DNA of 64,000 nt from Nocardia vinacea. Lineage in GTDB: Bacteria; Actinomycetota; Actinomycetes; Mycobacteriales; Mycobacteriaceae. Made by a program: the position numbers and the translations under genes. The stretch is taken from contig NZ_CP109149.1 of the NCBI RefSeq assembly GCF_035920345.1, positions 1,984,001 through 2,048,000 of the forward strand, read 5' to 3'. Shown here piece by piece: positions 8,984 to 17,332 of the stretch (its first letter is position 1; every line of letters starts with the position of its first letter). The notes under the pieces were generated by a model. The model worked only from the letters and a program-made list of their open reading frames with translations, had not been told where the DNA came from and ran no database searches.

Positions 8984-10531
8984 TCACGAGTCCCGCAGGC
9001 GCTGGCGCACGAGGAACTTCCGTACCTTGCCGCTGGCGGTGCGAGGGAAGTCGGCGACGATGTGGATCTGCTCCGGCCATTTCTGTTTGGCCAATCCCGC
9101 CTCGGCGAAGTGAGCGCGCAGGTCCTCGAGAGTCGGGGCGACCGCGCCGGAACGCAGTCGAAGCACGGCGGCGACCTGTTCGCCGAGCCGATCGTCGGGG
9201 GCGGCCACAGCGGCGGCCTCGGCGACGCCGGGCATGGTGATGAGGATGTCCTCGACCTCGAGGGCGCTAATGTTCTCGCCGCCGCGAATGATCAGGTCGG
9301 CGGTTCGGTCGGTAATGGTGAGGTAGCCTTCGGCGTCGAGCGTGCCGACGTCGCCGGTGTGGTACCAGCCGTCGGCGTCGAATTTGGCCGACGTCAGGTC
9401 GTCGTCGGTGTAACCGAGGCACAGATCCGGTCCGCGACTGAGGATTTCACCGTCATCGGTGATGCGGATCTCCACGCCCGGCTCCGCATCGCCATCGGTG
9501 TACAGCCGCTTGCTCTCCGGAACGAAATACTCGGACGCGGTCATGGACGGGTGCTCCGTACTACCGTAAGAACGCGCGACCTTGATATCGAGCGCGGCGA
9601 GCCGCTCGGCGACGGCAGCCGGCACGGGTGCGCCGCCCAGACCGGCGTACCTCAGCAGCCGCAAGTGTGCGGGCGTGAACTTCTCGTGGTCGATCAGGCT
9701 GGTCATGTAGTAGGGGACGCCCCCGGTGACACTGATGCCGCGGGTTGCCATCAGGTCGAGGATCAGGTCGGGATTCCACACATCCACCAAATCGACCGGC
9801 TTGCCGTCCAACACCGGAACGAGAAAAGCATTGAGCATGCCGATGAAATGACCGACCGGGGCGACCGTCACCTGCGGGTAGAAGTCGGCCGGACGACGCG
9901 CCGCGAGCTGGCGGGCTTCGCAGCCGAGGGTCTGGTGGCTGTGCACGACACCTTTGGGCGCGCTGGTGGTGCCCGAGGTGAACGCGATCAACGCAGGACC
10001 TGCCGGATCCACCGCCGCGACCCCCGCGAGCGGGTTGTCGGCGAGTAACGCGTCGAAATCGGTGCCCGGATCGTGCCCGTCCACCACGCCGACGATCGGA
10101 ACCTCCGCGACCACCGCGGGGTCGTACTCGAGCTGGCCGAATCGCTGGGCTGTGATGAACACCTGGGGCCGCACATGGTCGAGGATGTAGCCGACTTCCT
10201 TGCGGCCGTAGATGTGCACGATGGGAACCACCACCGCGCCGAGAAACTCCGCGGCCCAGAACGCGGCCGCCGCCTCCATCCAGTTGGGTAGTTGGAAAAC
10301 GACCATGTCGCGGGGGCCGACCCCACGGGCGCGCAACCCGGCCGCCAACCGCCGAGCGATCAATTCGACCTCGCCGAAAGTTCCCGACCACGGCCGAACC
10401 TGCGAATACACCTCGAATCGGGTGTCCGGCGCGGCAGTCAGTCCGCCGGCCAGTAGTTCCCCGATGCCGTGGCGGGTCCACCATCCCGCCCGTTCGTATC
10501 GTTCGACCAGATCGGGAGGGACCGTACGCAT
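8984..10531 (-). CDS. AMP-forming acyl-CoA synthetase / ligase
   Basis: 515 residues from ATG 10531 (MRTVPPDLVERY), with GGAG about 8 bases upstream. ANL-superfamily motifs are complete: A3 phosphate loop FTSGTTSAPKGVVHSH, A5 SYGSTEHP (an unusual variant of YGxTE), A7 WYHTGDVG, A8 DRTADLIIRGGENIS, and a C-terminal PRTASGKVRKF with the adenylation Lys. The family activates carboxylic acids with ATP and CoA. The A8 form (RGGENIS) is typical of cyclohexanecarboxylate, cholate or medium-chain ligases. It is followed by the MFS gene, so uptake or export and activation of the same acid is likely. Substrate not determinable. Confidence 0.9.
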   Translation of the reverse strand: MRTVPPDLVERYERAGWWTRHGIGELLAGGLTAAPDTRFEVYSQVRPWSGTFGEVELIARRLAAGLRARGVGPRDMVVFQLPNWMEAAAAFWAAEFLGAVVVPIVHIYGRKEVGYILDHVRPQVFITAQRFGQLEYDPAVVAEVPIVGVVDGHDPGTDFDALLADNPLAGVAAVDPAGPALIAFTSGTTSAPKGVVHSHQTLGCEARQLAARRPADFYPQVTVAPVGHFIGMLNAFLVPVLDGKPVDLVDVWNPDLILDLMATRGISVTGGVPYYMTSLIDHEKFTPAHLRLLRYAGLGGAPVPAAVAERLAALDIKVARSYGSTEHPSMTASEYFVPESKRLYTDGDAEPGVEIRITDDGEILSRGPDLCLGYTDDDLTSAKFDADGWYHTGDVGTLDAEGYLTITDRTADLIIRGGENISALEVEDILITMPGVAEAAAVAAPDDRLGEQVAAVLRLRSGAVAPTLEDLRAHFAEAGLAKQKWPEQIHIVADFPRTASGKVRKFLVRQRLRDS

Positions 10532-10876
10532 AGTGAAGCTCCAATTGCCCAAGACGTGGAATCGACGGATTCGCTCCGCCGCACCGTCGGGACATTCGGG
10601 ATCGCCAGGCCCGGTGCCGGGCCCCACCCGACGGCGAGAGTCTGACTCTCCCACAGAGTAGAACCTCATTCTCGTCTTTGAATGCTGAATTCACGGATTG
10701 CTGCGGACTTATTCGACTCAGCGTCATACGGATGCGGGGATTTTGACGTCGCGGCCGCGCGCGCCATGTACCTGCTCGGCGAAGCCGCCGGGCCGGAATC
10801 CGGCGAGCAGTTCGCCGCCGACGGAGAGGACTCGTTCGTTCGTGCCGATCAGGCCGAAGCCGGATCGCCCGGCTGT
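10532..10876. other. Intergenic stretch with no supported intact gene
   Basis: About 345 bases between the acyl-CoA ligase start and the transposase scrap. A short minus-strand frame reads LIGTNERVLSVGGELLAGF and on to KIPASV-stop, which looks like the tail of some protein but has no start and no recognised family. I regard it as remnant sequence. The promoter of the ligase gene must lie in its lower part (about 10540-10700). Confidence 0.4.
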
Positions 10877-11005
10877 TCAGGGTCGGCGTTTCTGCGCGAA
10901 GCGCCTCCGCCACTTACCCACCGCCTGGGCCGTGATACCCAAGTCGGCTGCCGCATCCTGATTGGATTTTCCTGCTGCACAACCCAATACGATCTGGCAG
11001 TTCAC
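10877..11005 (-). pseudogene. Remnant of IS630-type transposase: N-terminal helix-turn-helix only
   Basis: The minus strand from GTG 11005 to TGA 10877 encodes 42 residues. They match the helix-turn-helix start of IS630-family transposases: QIVLGCAAGKSNQDAAADLG, then ITAQAVGKWRRRF. In intact elements this continues into a DEPRPG-type linker and the DDE catalytic domain, which are missing here; the reading breaks at a stop after AQKRRP. No terminal inverted repeats or TA target duplications were recognised. It lies immediately beyond the 3' end of the kinase/LuxR gene and marks a past insertion in this decayed zone. Confidence 0.7.
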
Positions 11006-11012
11006 ACCTCGG

Positions 11013-14000
11013 TCAAGAATTATCTTGACTGCTCTCCTCCACTACCCAGGCTGCGATCTGAGCGCGCGAGGTGAATCCGAGTTTGGCCAGGATGTGTTCG
11101 ACGTGGCCTTCGGCGGTGCGTTGGGAGACCACCAATTTGGCGGCGATCTGTTTGTTGCTCAGTCCCTGGGCAATGAGCTCGGCGACCTGCCGTTCACGCT
11201 TGGTCAATCTCTCACCTGGGCCCACGGCGGACGCCGTCTCGGTGAGTTGCTTCCCGAGCGCGTAGGCTATTGCAGCATCCATACTCATCGACTGGCCTTG
11301 CCGGAAGGCCGCGTCGAACCCACGAGCGCCCAGGGCGTGGCGCGTCATCCGCTCACAGGCGTCGTGCAAGCGCAACATGTTCGGGAAATCAGTCTTCACC
11401 CCGCTTCCCGGCGGCGGCAGCGCCTGCGCGGCTCCCAGCAGAACCGCCGCGCGCTCGGCCTCATTGTGGGCGCCGACAATCCAGGCCAGCGCATCGAGAC
11501 TCGTAGCGGTGGCGAGTGGGCTGTTCAGCTGCCAGCTGAGTCGTAGTGCTTCTTCGAGCAGTTCTTGTGCACGGCCGCGATCGCCTTGGCGCCACACGGC
11601 AACGCCAATTCCCCGCAGCGCAACCGAACGATTGAGTAGTTCGCCGCACGCTTCGGTGATGGAGAGTACCTGTTGGTAATACTCGATTCCCTCTGTTGGG
11701 TCGCCGTACGCTTCGTGCGCCAAACCAAGCAAGATCAGCGCACTGATGTATGAAGGTCCTTTCCTATTCGAGCTCAGTAGCTCGACGGCACGTTTGCCGA
11801 CGGAGGATACGCGCGCAGGTTCACCGCGGAGAAGCGCGAGCATACTGTCGGCGTGGGCGATCCGCGCCTGGACCGCGGGAGTGGTTGACTGTTCGGCAAG
11901 CGCTCGTCCCTGCTCGAGGAGGTCGGTCGCCGACTGGAAATCGCCCTGGGCCGCGGCCAGCTGGCTGGCGGCACCGAGCGCCTTGACGCGGTCGGGTATC
12001 GATCGGGCGCTGGGACGGGCCAGGACGCGATCGAGCCAGGACCGACCCTCGCCGAGCATGCCGCGGAAGAACCAGAACTCGAATAGTGCCGCAGCAGTGC
12101 GTAGCCCCGCATCTGCAGCTTCCGCGGTGTCCTCGGACAGACAGGATTCGAGTGCCTCTCGTAGGTTGGGTAGCTCACGCGCGAGCCGGGCGATCCATTC
12201 GCGCTGCCGGTGGCTGATCCATTCGGCTTCCGCGCGCAGCACTAGTTGCTGATACCAGTCACGGTGACGTCGGCGCAGGTTCTGGTGTTCGCCGGATTCC
12301 TGCAGCTTTTCACGGCCGTAGCCGCGTAATGTTTCGAGCATCCGGAAACGCACAACCGTATGCGATTCCTCCCGGATCACGATCGATTTGTCCACCAATG
12401 CCGACAACACATCGAGCGGACCAGGCGGCGCCAGATCGGGGCCGCATACCTGCTCGGCCGCCTCGAGCTCGAAGCTGCCGGCGAACACCGACAGCCGTGC
12501 CCACAACTGCTGTTCGGCGGGCGTACACAACTGGTAGCTCCAGTCGATGCACCACCGCAGTGCTTGCTGCCGAGTCGGCGCGGTGCGACTGCCGTGGGTG
12601 AGCAGCGAATACCGGTCATCGAGCCGCTGCAGGATCTGCTGCGGTGACATCGTGCGCATCCTGGCCGCAGCGAGTTCGATTGCCAGCGGCAAACCATCCA
12701 ATTGGACGCAGATCCGGGCTACGGCGGTCTTGTTGTCCTCATCGAGCTCGAAGCCCGGCACCGCCGCGGCGGCGCGGTCGGCAAACAACGCCACAGCATC
12801 GAAACGGGGCATCCCACGTAAGGCGGGTTCACGGTCCGGGTCCGGGACCGTCAGCGGCGCCACCCGCAGCACCGCCTCCCCGCCGATATCCAGCGGTTCG
12901 CGGCTGGTGGCCAGGATGCGCAATTCAGGGCAGGTCCGCAGCAACGTCTCCGTTAGTTCGGCCACGGCTGTGATCACCTGCTCACAGTTGTCCAAGACCA
13001 GCAGCGTTTTGCGTGAGCTCAGAAATTCGATCAGAACATCGACCAACGGGCGGGCCGACCCGTCTCGCACACCCACGGTCGCAGCCACCACATCGACCAG
13101 TAGTGAAGCGTCGGACACGTCGGCCAGCTCCACAAGCCACACCCCGCCCTCGAAATCGTGTCGCATCTGTGTCACAACTCGCAACCCCAGCCGCGTCTTG
13201 CCAACGCCCCCGACACCAGTCAACGTGACCAGCCGCGCCGCCGACAACAGATTCTTCACCTCCGACACCTCGCTGCGCCGGTCGAAGAATCTGGTCAGCT
13301 CGAGCAGCAAATTGCCGCTCCCCGCACCAACCGCCGCCGACGAACGTGGTCCCCGCCCCACAGGGGTCTGGTCTCGATGCTCGAGAACCGGCGCGGCCTG
13401 CAGCGCCATCTCGTCAACCGCAATTCCAAGGCGTTGCTGCGCCTGCCGAATAGTCTCGCCCAGAGCCGCCGCCGAGGGGCGCTGGCCGGGAGCCCGGCTC
13501 ATCACCGTTTCCACCACCGCCGACACGTCATCGGGGATGCCACTGTCCCGCAAGTCCGGCACCGTCTGGCTAGTGACCCGTAAGAACTGTGCCACCACGT
13601 TCTCACCACTACGACGTTCGAATGCGGCATGCCCAGTCAGCGCACAGAACAGGGTGGCGCCGAGTCCATAGACATCCGCGGCCGGTAAGGGCGTTTCTCC
13701 TTCGAGCACTTCCGGTGCGGCGAACGCCGGCGACCCGGTCAACGTGCCTGCGGAGGTCTGGAACCCGCCGGCGATGTGAGCGATACCAAAATCGGACAAC
13801 GCCGGCTCTCCATAGTCGGTGAGCAGGATATTGCCCGGCTTCACGTCCCGATGCACGATACCCAGCCGATGTGCCCTGGCCAGGGCACCGGCGATCTTCA
13901 CCCCGATCCTCAACACATCCTCCACCGGAAGCGGACCATGCCTGCTGATCCACGCATCCAGGGAACCAAGCGGATAGTAAGGCATCACCAGATAGGGGCG

Positions 14001-14288
14001 CCCACTGGCAGTGGCACCGGCCTGCAGCACGGTGACAATGTTCGGATGTCCGGTCAACCGGCCCATCGCCCGCTGCTCCCGAAGGAATCGTGCCTGATTG
14101 TCTTCGTCCAGTTCCGCGGTCAACACCTTCACCGCCACCGTCCGGTCCAAGCCCGGTTGCCAGCAGCGATACACCACCCCGAAACCACCGTGGCCGATCT
14201 CGACGGCGTCCTCGAAACCGGCCGCCGCCAACTCCGCTGTGACAGGCGTAACCACCTCACGACGCGTGCGCAGTGGATCCTCGGTCAT
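11013..14288 (-). CDS. PknK-like Ser/Thr protein kinase fused to an ATPase domain and a LuxR DNA-binding domain
   Basis: 1091 residues from ATG 14288. Domains in order are a Hanks-type kinase at about 28-290 (Gly-loop IGHGGFGVVY, Lys54, HRD 146-148, DFG 166-168), an NB-ARC/STAND-like ATPase from about 340 (P-loop GVGGVGKT about 358-366, VLDNCEQV Walker B), helical repeats, and a C-terminal LuxR helix-turn-helix over the last 65 residues ([20 protein letters not shown]). This architecture and length match mycobacterial PknK, a cytosolic kinase and transcription regulator. All catalytic residues are present. An 18-base inverted repeat (GTCAAGA-N4-TCTTGAC, 11012-11029) overlaps the stop codon. 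A C-terminal scrap of a paralogue survives at 16505-16867. Targets are unknown. Confidence 0.9.
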   Translation of the reverse strand: MTEDPLRTRREVVTPVTAELAAAGFEDAVEIGHGGFGVVYRCWQPGLDRTVAVKVLTAELDEDNQARFLREQRAMGRLTGHPNIVTVLQAGATASGRPYLVMPYYPLGSLDAWISRHGPLPVEDVLRIGVKIAGALARAHRLGIVHRDVKPGNILLTDYGEPALSDFGIAHIAGGFQTSAGTLTGSPAFAAPEVLEGETPLPAADVYGLGATLFCALTGHAAFERRSGENVVAQFLRVTSQTVPDLRDSGIPDDVSAVVETVMSRAPGQRPSAAALGETIRQAQQRLGIAVDEMALQAAPVLEHRDQTPVGRGPRSSAAVGAGSGNLLLELTRFFDRRSEVSEVKNLLSAARLVTLTGVGGVGKTRLGLRVVTQMRHDFEGGVWLVELADVSDASLLVDVVAATVGVRDGSARPLVDVLIEFLSSRKTLLVLDNCEQVITAVAELTETLLRTCPELRILATSREPLDIGGEAVLRVAPLTVPDPDREPALRGMPRFDAVALFADRAAAAVPGFELDEDNKTAVARICVQLDGLPLAIELAAARMRTMSPQQILQRLDDRYSLLTHGSRTAPTRQQALRWCIDWSYQLCTPAEQQLWARLSVFAGSFELEAAEQVCGPDLAPPGPLDVLSALVDKSIVIREESHTVVRFRMLETLRGYGREKLQESGEHQNLRRRHRDWYQQLVLRAEAEWISHRQREWIARLARELPNLREALESCLSEDTAEAADAGLRTAAALFEFWFFRGMLGEGRSWLDRVLARPSARSIPDRVKALGAASQLAAAQGDFQSATDLLEQGRALAEQSTTPAVQARIAHADSMLALLRGEPARVSSVGKRAVELLSSNRKGPSYISALILLGLAHEAYGDPTEGIEYYQQVLSITEACGELLNRSVALRGIGVAVWRQGDRGRAQELLEEALRLSWQLNSPLATATSLDALAWIVGAHNEAERAAVLLGAAQALPPPGSGVKTDFPNMLRLHDACERMTRHALGARGFDAAFRQGQSMSMDAAIAYALGKQLTETASAVGPGERLTKRERQVAELIAQGLSNKQIAAKLVVSQRTAEGHVEHILAKLGFTSRAQIAAWVVEESSQDNS

Positions 14289-14483
14289 CGCGCGCGTACA
14301 CGCCGACTACGATGTCTCCGGACACCAGGCAACATGGCATACCTTTCGCCTACCTTCAGCGTATCGCCGCAGAAGCACGGCGGAATATCGAATCGTATGC
14401 AAGGCATCGAAATGCGCTTCAGCGCGAGCTATTTTGGCGCATGCCGGACAGGCGCCACGGCAGGTCATGCGGCGACTCGGTGA

Positions 14484-14640
14484 CTACTGTTCCGGCAACA
14501 GCAGATCAGCGAGCTCGATGAGCAGCGCCTTTGCCCGCGCGGCGGTTGCCGGGGCCCCAAGGGCAGCCACCAAGGTGTCGTCCATCAGCGGCGTGGTCCG
14601 GCGAGCGATCGCCTTGAACAGGACGTCGGTCGGATAGACG
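14484..14640 (-). pseudogene. C-terminal scrap of an unidentified protein
   Basis: On the minus strand a frame ending at TAG 14484-14486 gives about 50 protein-like residues (TLVYPTDVLFKAIARR, then LMDDTLVAALGAPATAA, then ELADLLLPEQ) with actinobacterial codon use. Upstream of it the same frame becomes Arg-rich nonsense, and no start or ribosome site exists. I do not recognise the family. It is best read as the surviving 3' end of a deleted gene. It belongs to the decayed block between the kinase gene and the reductase at 15289. Confidence 0.35.
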
Positions 14641-15045
14641 AGGGTGCGCCGTCGGGGCCCTCGGCACCGTCGCGGGTCAGCTGCTGGTCACCGCCCCGGT
14701 CGAGATCGGTGCCGCGATCTAGGTCTGCGAGCCGTTCCTCGTCCGCGCCGGCAGCGTTACCTCGCTCTCGAGCGGCGACCCGACGGGCGCCCGCTCGACC
14801 CGGGCGCCGCTTCCATCTGGGCAACTGGGCCACCACTTGGCGGCGAACACTGCTCCGGAGGGCTGGCGGCAGCCCTATGGCGCGATGGTCAACTACCGCT
14901 ACCAGCCGGAGACGCTGGAGCGTCAGCATGAGGACTTCGTCCGACTCCGCACCGTGGCGCTCGGGAGGCCACTGCGGGATGTCCTGGCGGCGTCCAGCAT
15001 TCGTGACACGTCCACATTTACGAAACCGGATCTCTCACAATCCCT
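14641..15045 (+). other. Decayed sequence, no intact gene recognised
   Basis: About 400 bases with only broken frames. A plus-strand frame reads ALGTVAGQLLVTAPVEIG, hits a stop near 14720, then continues open (AMVNYRYQPETLERQHED, then VALGRPLRDVLAASSI) to a TGA at 15047-15049. These fragments look like former coding sequence but lack starts, and I cannot assign a family. The stretch ends at an MFS-like tail. Confidence 0.35.
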
Positions 15046-15132
15046 TTGAGCGCAACCGCGCTGGTATTCGTGCTGGGCATCGGCCTGGTCCGCACCGCGC
15101 CCGAAACCCGACGCGTGACACTGCCCGACTGA
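15046..15132 (+). pseudogene. C-terminal scrap resembling the last helix of an MFS transporter
   Basis: The frame from 15046 to TGA 15130-15132 gives 28 residues: a hydrophobic helix (ATALVFVLGIGLVR) followed by a short polar tail (TAPETRRVTLPD). This is the typical end of a 14-helix major facilitator. No start and no upstream homologous frame is present, so it is a fragment only. It lies about 60 bp before the palindrome at 15193. Confidence 0.4.
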
Positions 15133-15192
15133 GATGGAGCAACCTGTGGTCGGCCTCCTCTCCGGTGATCGTCACGACGTGGTAGATGTGTG

Positions 15193-15209
15193 CGAGAATT
15201 TAATTCTCG
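15193..15209. promoter_or_regulatory. 17-base palindrome CGAGAATT-T-AATTCTCG, probable operator
   Basis: A perfect inverted repeat with a single-base centre, followed by AT-rich GAATTAGAGAG, 80-95 bp before the ATG of the dihydrodipicolinate-reductase-like gene. Its size and symmetry suit a TetR or MarR dimer. No regulator gene lies directly next to it; the regulator is unknown. Confidence 0.5.
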
Positions 15210-15288
15210 AATTAGAGAGCATCGTATGTCAATGTGGGCATACGATCGGGAGCGCAGCCAATCCAGTTGTGCAGTGAGTGAGGTTTCA

Positions 15289-16353
15289 ATGGCATCGACC
15301 ACCTATCGAGTCGTCCAGTGGACGACGGGCAATATCGGCAAGAGTTCCGTGCGGGCCCTGACCGCACATCCGAACCTCGAGCTCGTCGGCTGCTTCGCCT
15401 GGTCCCCGGACAAGGCGGGCCACGACGTCGGCGAACTATCGGGAGGACAGCCGCTGGGCGTGCGGGCAACCGGCGACGTCGACGCACTACTCGCACTGAA
15501 GCCCGACTGCGTGGTCTACAACCCCATGTGGCCCAACATCGACGAACTGGCGCGGATCCTGTCCTCCGGCGCGAACGTCGTCTCCTCGGCAGCCTTCATC
15601 ACCGGGCACAACCTGCCGGATGCCGACCGCGAACGCATCGAGCAGGCGTGCCGGCTCGGCGGTTCGACCATGTTCGGCTCGGGCGTGAGCCCCGGTTACG
15701 CCGAGCTGCTGGCGATTGTCGCGGCCAACGCCTGCGACCGGGTCGATCGGATCACCATCGCCGAATCCTCCGACACAACCTTCTACGACTCACCCGACAC
15801 CGAGAAGCCGGTCGGCTTCGGCAGGCCGATCGATGATCCCGACCTGCCCCGAGCCACTGAGCAGGGCACTGCGGTTTTCGCCGAAGCCGTCCGACTCGTC
15901 GCCGACGCACTCGGTGTCGAGCTCGACGAGATCCGATGCGTCTGCGACTACGCTCAGACAACCGAAGATCTCGATCTCGGCTCCTGGACCATCGAAAAAG
16001 GTTGCGTCGCAGGTGTGTACATCAGCTGGCAGGGCCGTGTCGGCGATGCGACGGTCGTCGAACTCACCTTCCGCTGGCGCAAAGGGCAAACCCTCGAACC
16101 GGACTGGAAGCTCGATGGCGAAGGCTGGAAGATCACCATCGACGGCCGCCCCACAGTGAACATGACCGTCGGATTCGCCCCGCCCCTCGATTTCGGGGCC
16201 ACCACCATCGCCGACTACATGGTTCTCGGGCACATCATGACCGCGATGCCACCCATCCACGCCATCCCCGCCGTTGTCAGCGCACCACCAGGCATTACTA
16301 CCTACAACGATCTCGCCTTGACACTCCCGCGCGGCATCCTGCGGAGGAATTGA
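15289..16353 (+). CDS. Dihydrodipicolinate reductase-like NAD(P)-binding protein
   Basis: 354 residues from ATG 15289 (MASTTYRVVQWTTGNIGKSS); the upstream extension in frame has no better start. The N-terminal Rossmann motif is the TTGNIGKSSV form seen in the DapB-like family of actinobacteria that includes 2,4-diaminopentanoate dehydrogenase relatives. Later features are VVYNPMWPNIDEL, a GSGVSPGYAELL loop and a C-terminal AIPAVVSAPPGITTYNDL. The length is much greater than true DapB (about 250), so lysine biosynthesis is unlikely. In related genomes such proteins sit in steroid and aromatic clusters with unknown reactions. It is a lone intact gene between remnants, under the palindrome at 15193. 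Confidence 0.8.
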   Translation: MASTTYRVVQWTTGNIGKSSVRALTAHPNLELVGCFAWSPDKAGHDVGELSGGQPLGVRATGDVDALLALKPDCVVYNPMWPNIDELARILSSGANVVSSAAFITGHNLPDADRERIEQACRLGGSTMFGSGVSPGYAELLAIVAANACDRVDRITIAESSDTTFYDSPDTEKPVGFGRPIDDPDLPRATEQGTAVFAEAVRLVADALGVELDEIRCVCDYAQTTEDLDLGSWTIEKGCVAGVYISWQGRVGDATVVELTFRWRKGQTLEPDWKLDGEGWKITIDGRPTVNMTVGFAPPLDFGATTIADYMVLGHIMTAMPPIHAIPAVVSAPPGITTYNDLALTLPRGILRRN

Positions 16354-16356
16354 GCC

Positions 16357-16590
16357 GTGGGAGCGCTCTTCCGGCGGCTGTCGGAGATCTTCTGCGCGGC
16401 ATCCGAGGCGCTGGGCGACCTCGATGTCCTAATGCATCCCGCTGGCCTTTGACACCCGGGCGTTCCCGAGCAAATCGGTTCCGACGATCTTCGGCTAGCG
16501 ATGGATGCGAACTTCACGTCGAACCGAGCGGAACACCGCGCGATGCATGAAACCGGCAGGCGCATCACCGATTTCGGTTCAATCGAGGTG
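16357..16590 (+). pseudogene. Fragment resembling a short-chain dehydrogenase, interrupted by a stop
   Basis: Reading from GTG 16357 (GGAGG about 10 bases upstream, at the end of the previous gene) gives LFRRLSEIF, then ALGDLDVLMHPAGL, a TGA, then [20 protein letters not shown]. This parallels the SDR middle region, where the family has xDVLVNNAG followed by a loop and an LAMDVNF-like helix. The NNAG motif is degraded to HPAG, and the frame is lost after about residue 75. Nothing of the catalytic Tyr-x3-Lys remains. It appears to be the leftover of a gene once following the reductase. Assignment is by pattern memory only. Confidence 0.4.
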
Positions 16591-16867
16591 GGACATCTGG
16601 ACCTGGGCCACGGCATACGCCCTCGGGCAACAGCCCACCGAAACGACACATGCGTCCGGCCCATCTGCGAAATTGACCAAGCGGGAATGCCAGGTCGCCG
16701 ACCTCGTCGCCCAAGGACTCAGCAACAAGCAGATCGCCGCCAAACTCGTGATCTCGCAACGCACCGCCCAAGGCCACGTCGAACACATCCTCACCAAACT
16801 CGGATTCACCTCCCGTGCCCAGATCGCAGCCTGGACAGTCGAAGAGACCAAACACGCGAGTCCGTGA
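16505..16867 (+). pseudogene. C-terminal LuxR-domain scrap, paralogue of the kinase/LuxR gene at 11013-14288
   Basis: From about 16605 the frame reads [19 protein letters not shown], then [20 protein letters not shown] and [19 protein letters not shown], ending at TGA 16865-16867. This is nearly residue-for-residue the C-terminus of the PknK-like protein encoded at 11013-14288 on the other strand. The N-terminal 30 residues of the open frame are out-of-frame sequence, so the fragment starts within the former gene. The DNA-binding helices look intact, and a short DNA-binding peptide could in theory be made, but there is no convincing start. Confidence 0.65.
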
Positions 16868-16914
16868 AGCGTGGGAGCAAAGTGATCCAAATCCCCCAAC
16901 GGAGTGTCCGCTGA

Positions 16915-17283
16915 TTGATCGACCTTCCGCGCCTTGTTACCGGTCAGCTCCAATACCTGCGCGGACGGTCCGATGAAGTGATGTCCTCGGCGGCACAGGC
17001 CGTGGCCAAGTCCGGATTCTCGGAAAGAAACCCGTACCCCCGGGTAGACCGCGTCGGCCCCGGCGCTCTTGGCAGCGTTGATGATCTCCACGATCGACAG
17101 GTACGCGCGCACCGGATGCCCGGGCGTCCCGATCTGGTAGGCCTCGTCGGACTTCAACCGATGCACCGAGTTGCGGTCTTCGTACGGGAAGACGGCAACC
17201 GTGCCGATGCCGAGTTCGTAGGCGGCGCGGAAGGCGCGAATGGCGATCTCGCCGCGGTTGGCGACCAAGACTTTGGAGAACAT
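16915..17283 (-). pseudogene. pyc: 5' remnant of pyruvate carboxylase with two frameshifts
   Basis: From ATG 17283 the minus strand gives MFSKVLVANRGEIAIRAFRA and on through AVFPYEDRNSVHRL, HPVRAYLS and GADAVYPG, the conserved start of actinobacterial pyruvate carboxylase (biotin carboxylase domain). After YPG, one extra G in the CCCCCGGG run near 17042 shifts the frame; the true continuation YGFLSENPDLATACAA is found in the next frame. A second, compensating one-base loss near 16980 restores FIGPSAQVLELTGNKAR. Homology then stops about 16925 where it abuts the convergent LuxR scrap. Only about 120 of some 1130 codons remain. A functional copy must exist elsewhere if the enzyme is used. Confidence 0.75.
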
Positions 17284-17332
17284 GTAAGCGCTGTGATTCC
17301 TCGCGAAGTGGATGGCGAAATACCTTCGGGTG

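Noticed and set aside
8954..10048. 364-codon plus-strand frame opposite the acyl-CoA ligase
   Set aside because: It mirrors conserved ANL motifs on the other strand and has no start context.
10682..11074. Plus-strand frame of 130 codons near the transposase scrap
   Set aside because: The IS630 helix-turn-helix is on the opposite strand in the same bases; the plus frame has no recognisable features.
12547..13671. Ser/Arg-rich plus-strand frame opposite the kinase gene
   Set aside because: Composition is typical of antisense of a high-GC gene; all kinase and ATPase motifs lie on the minus strand.
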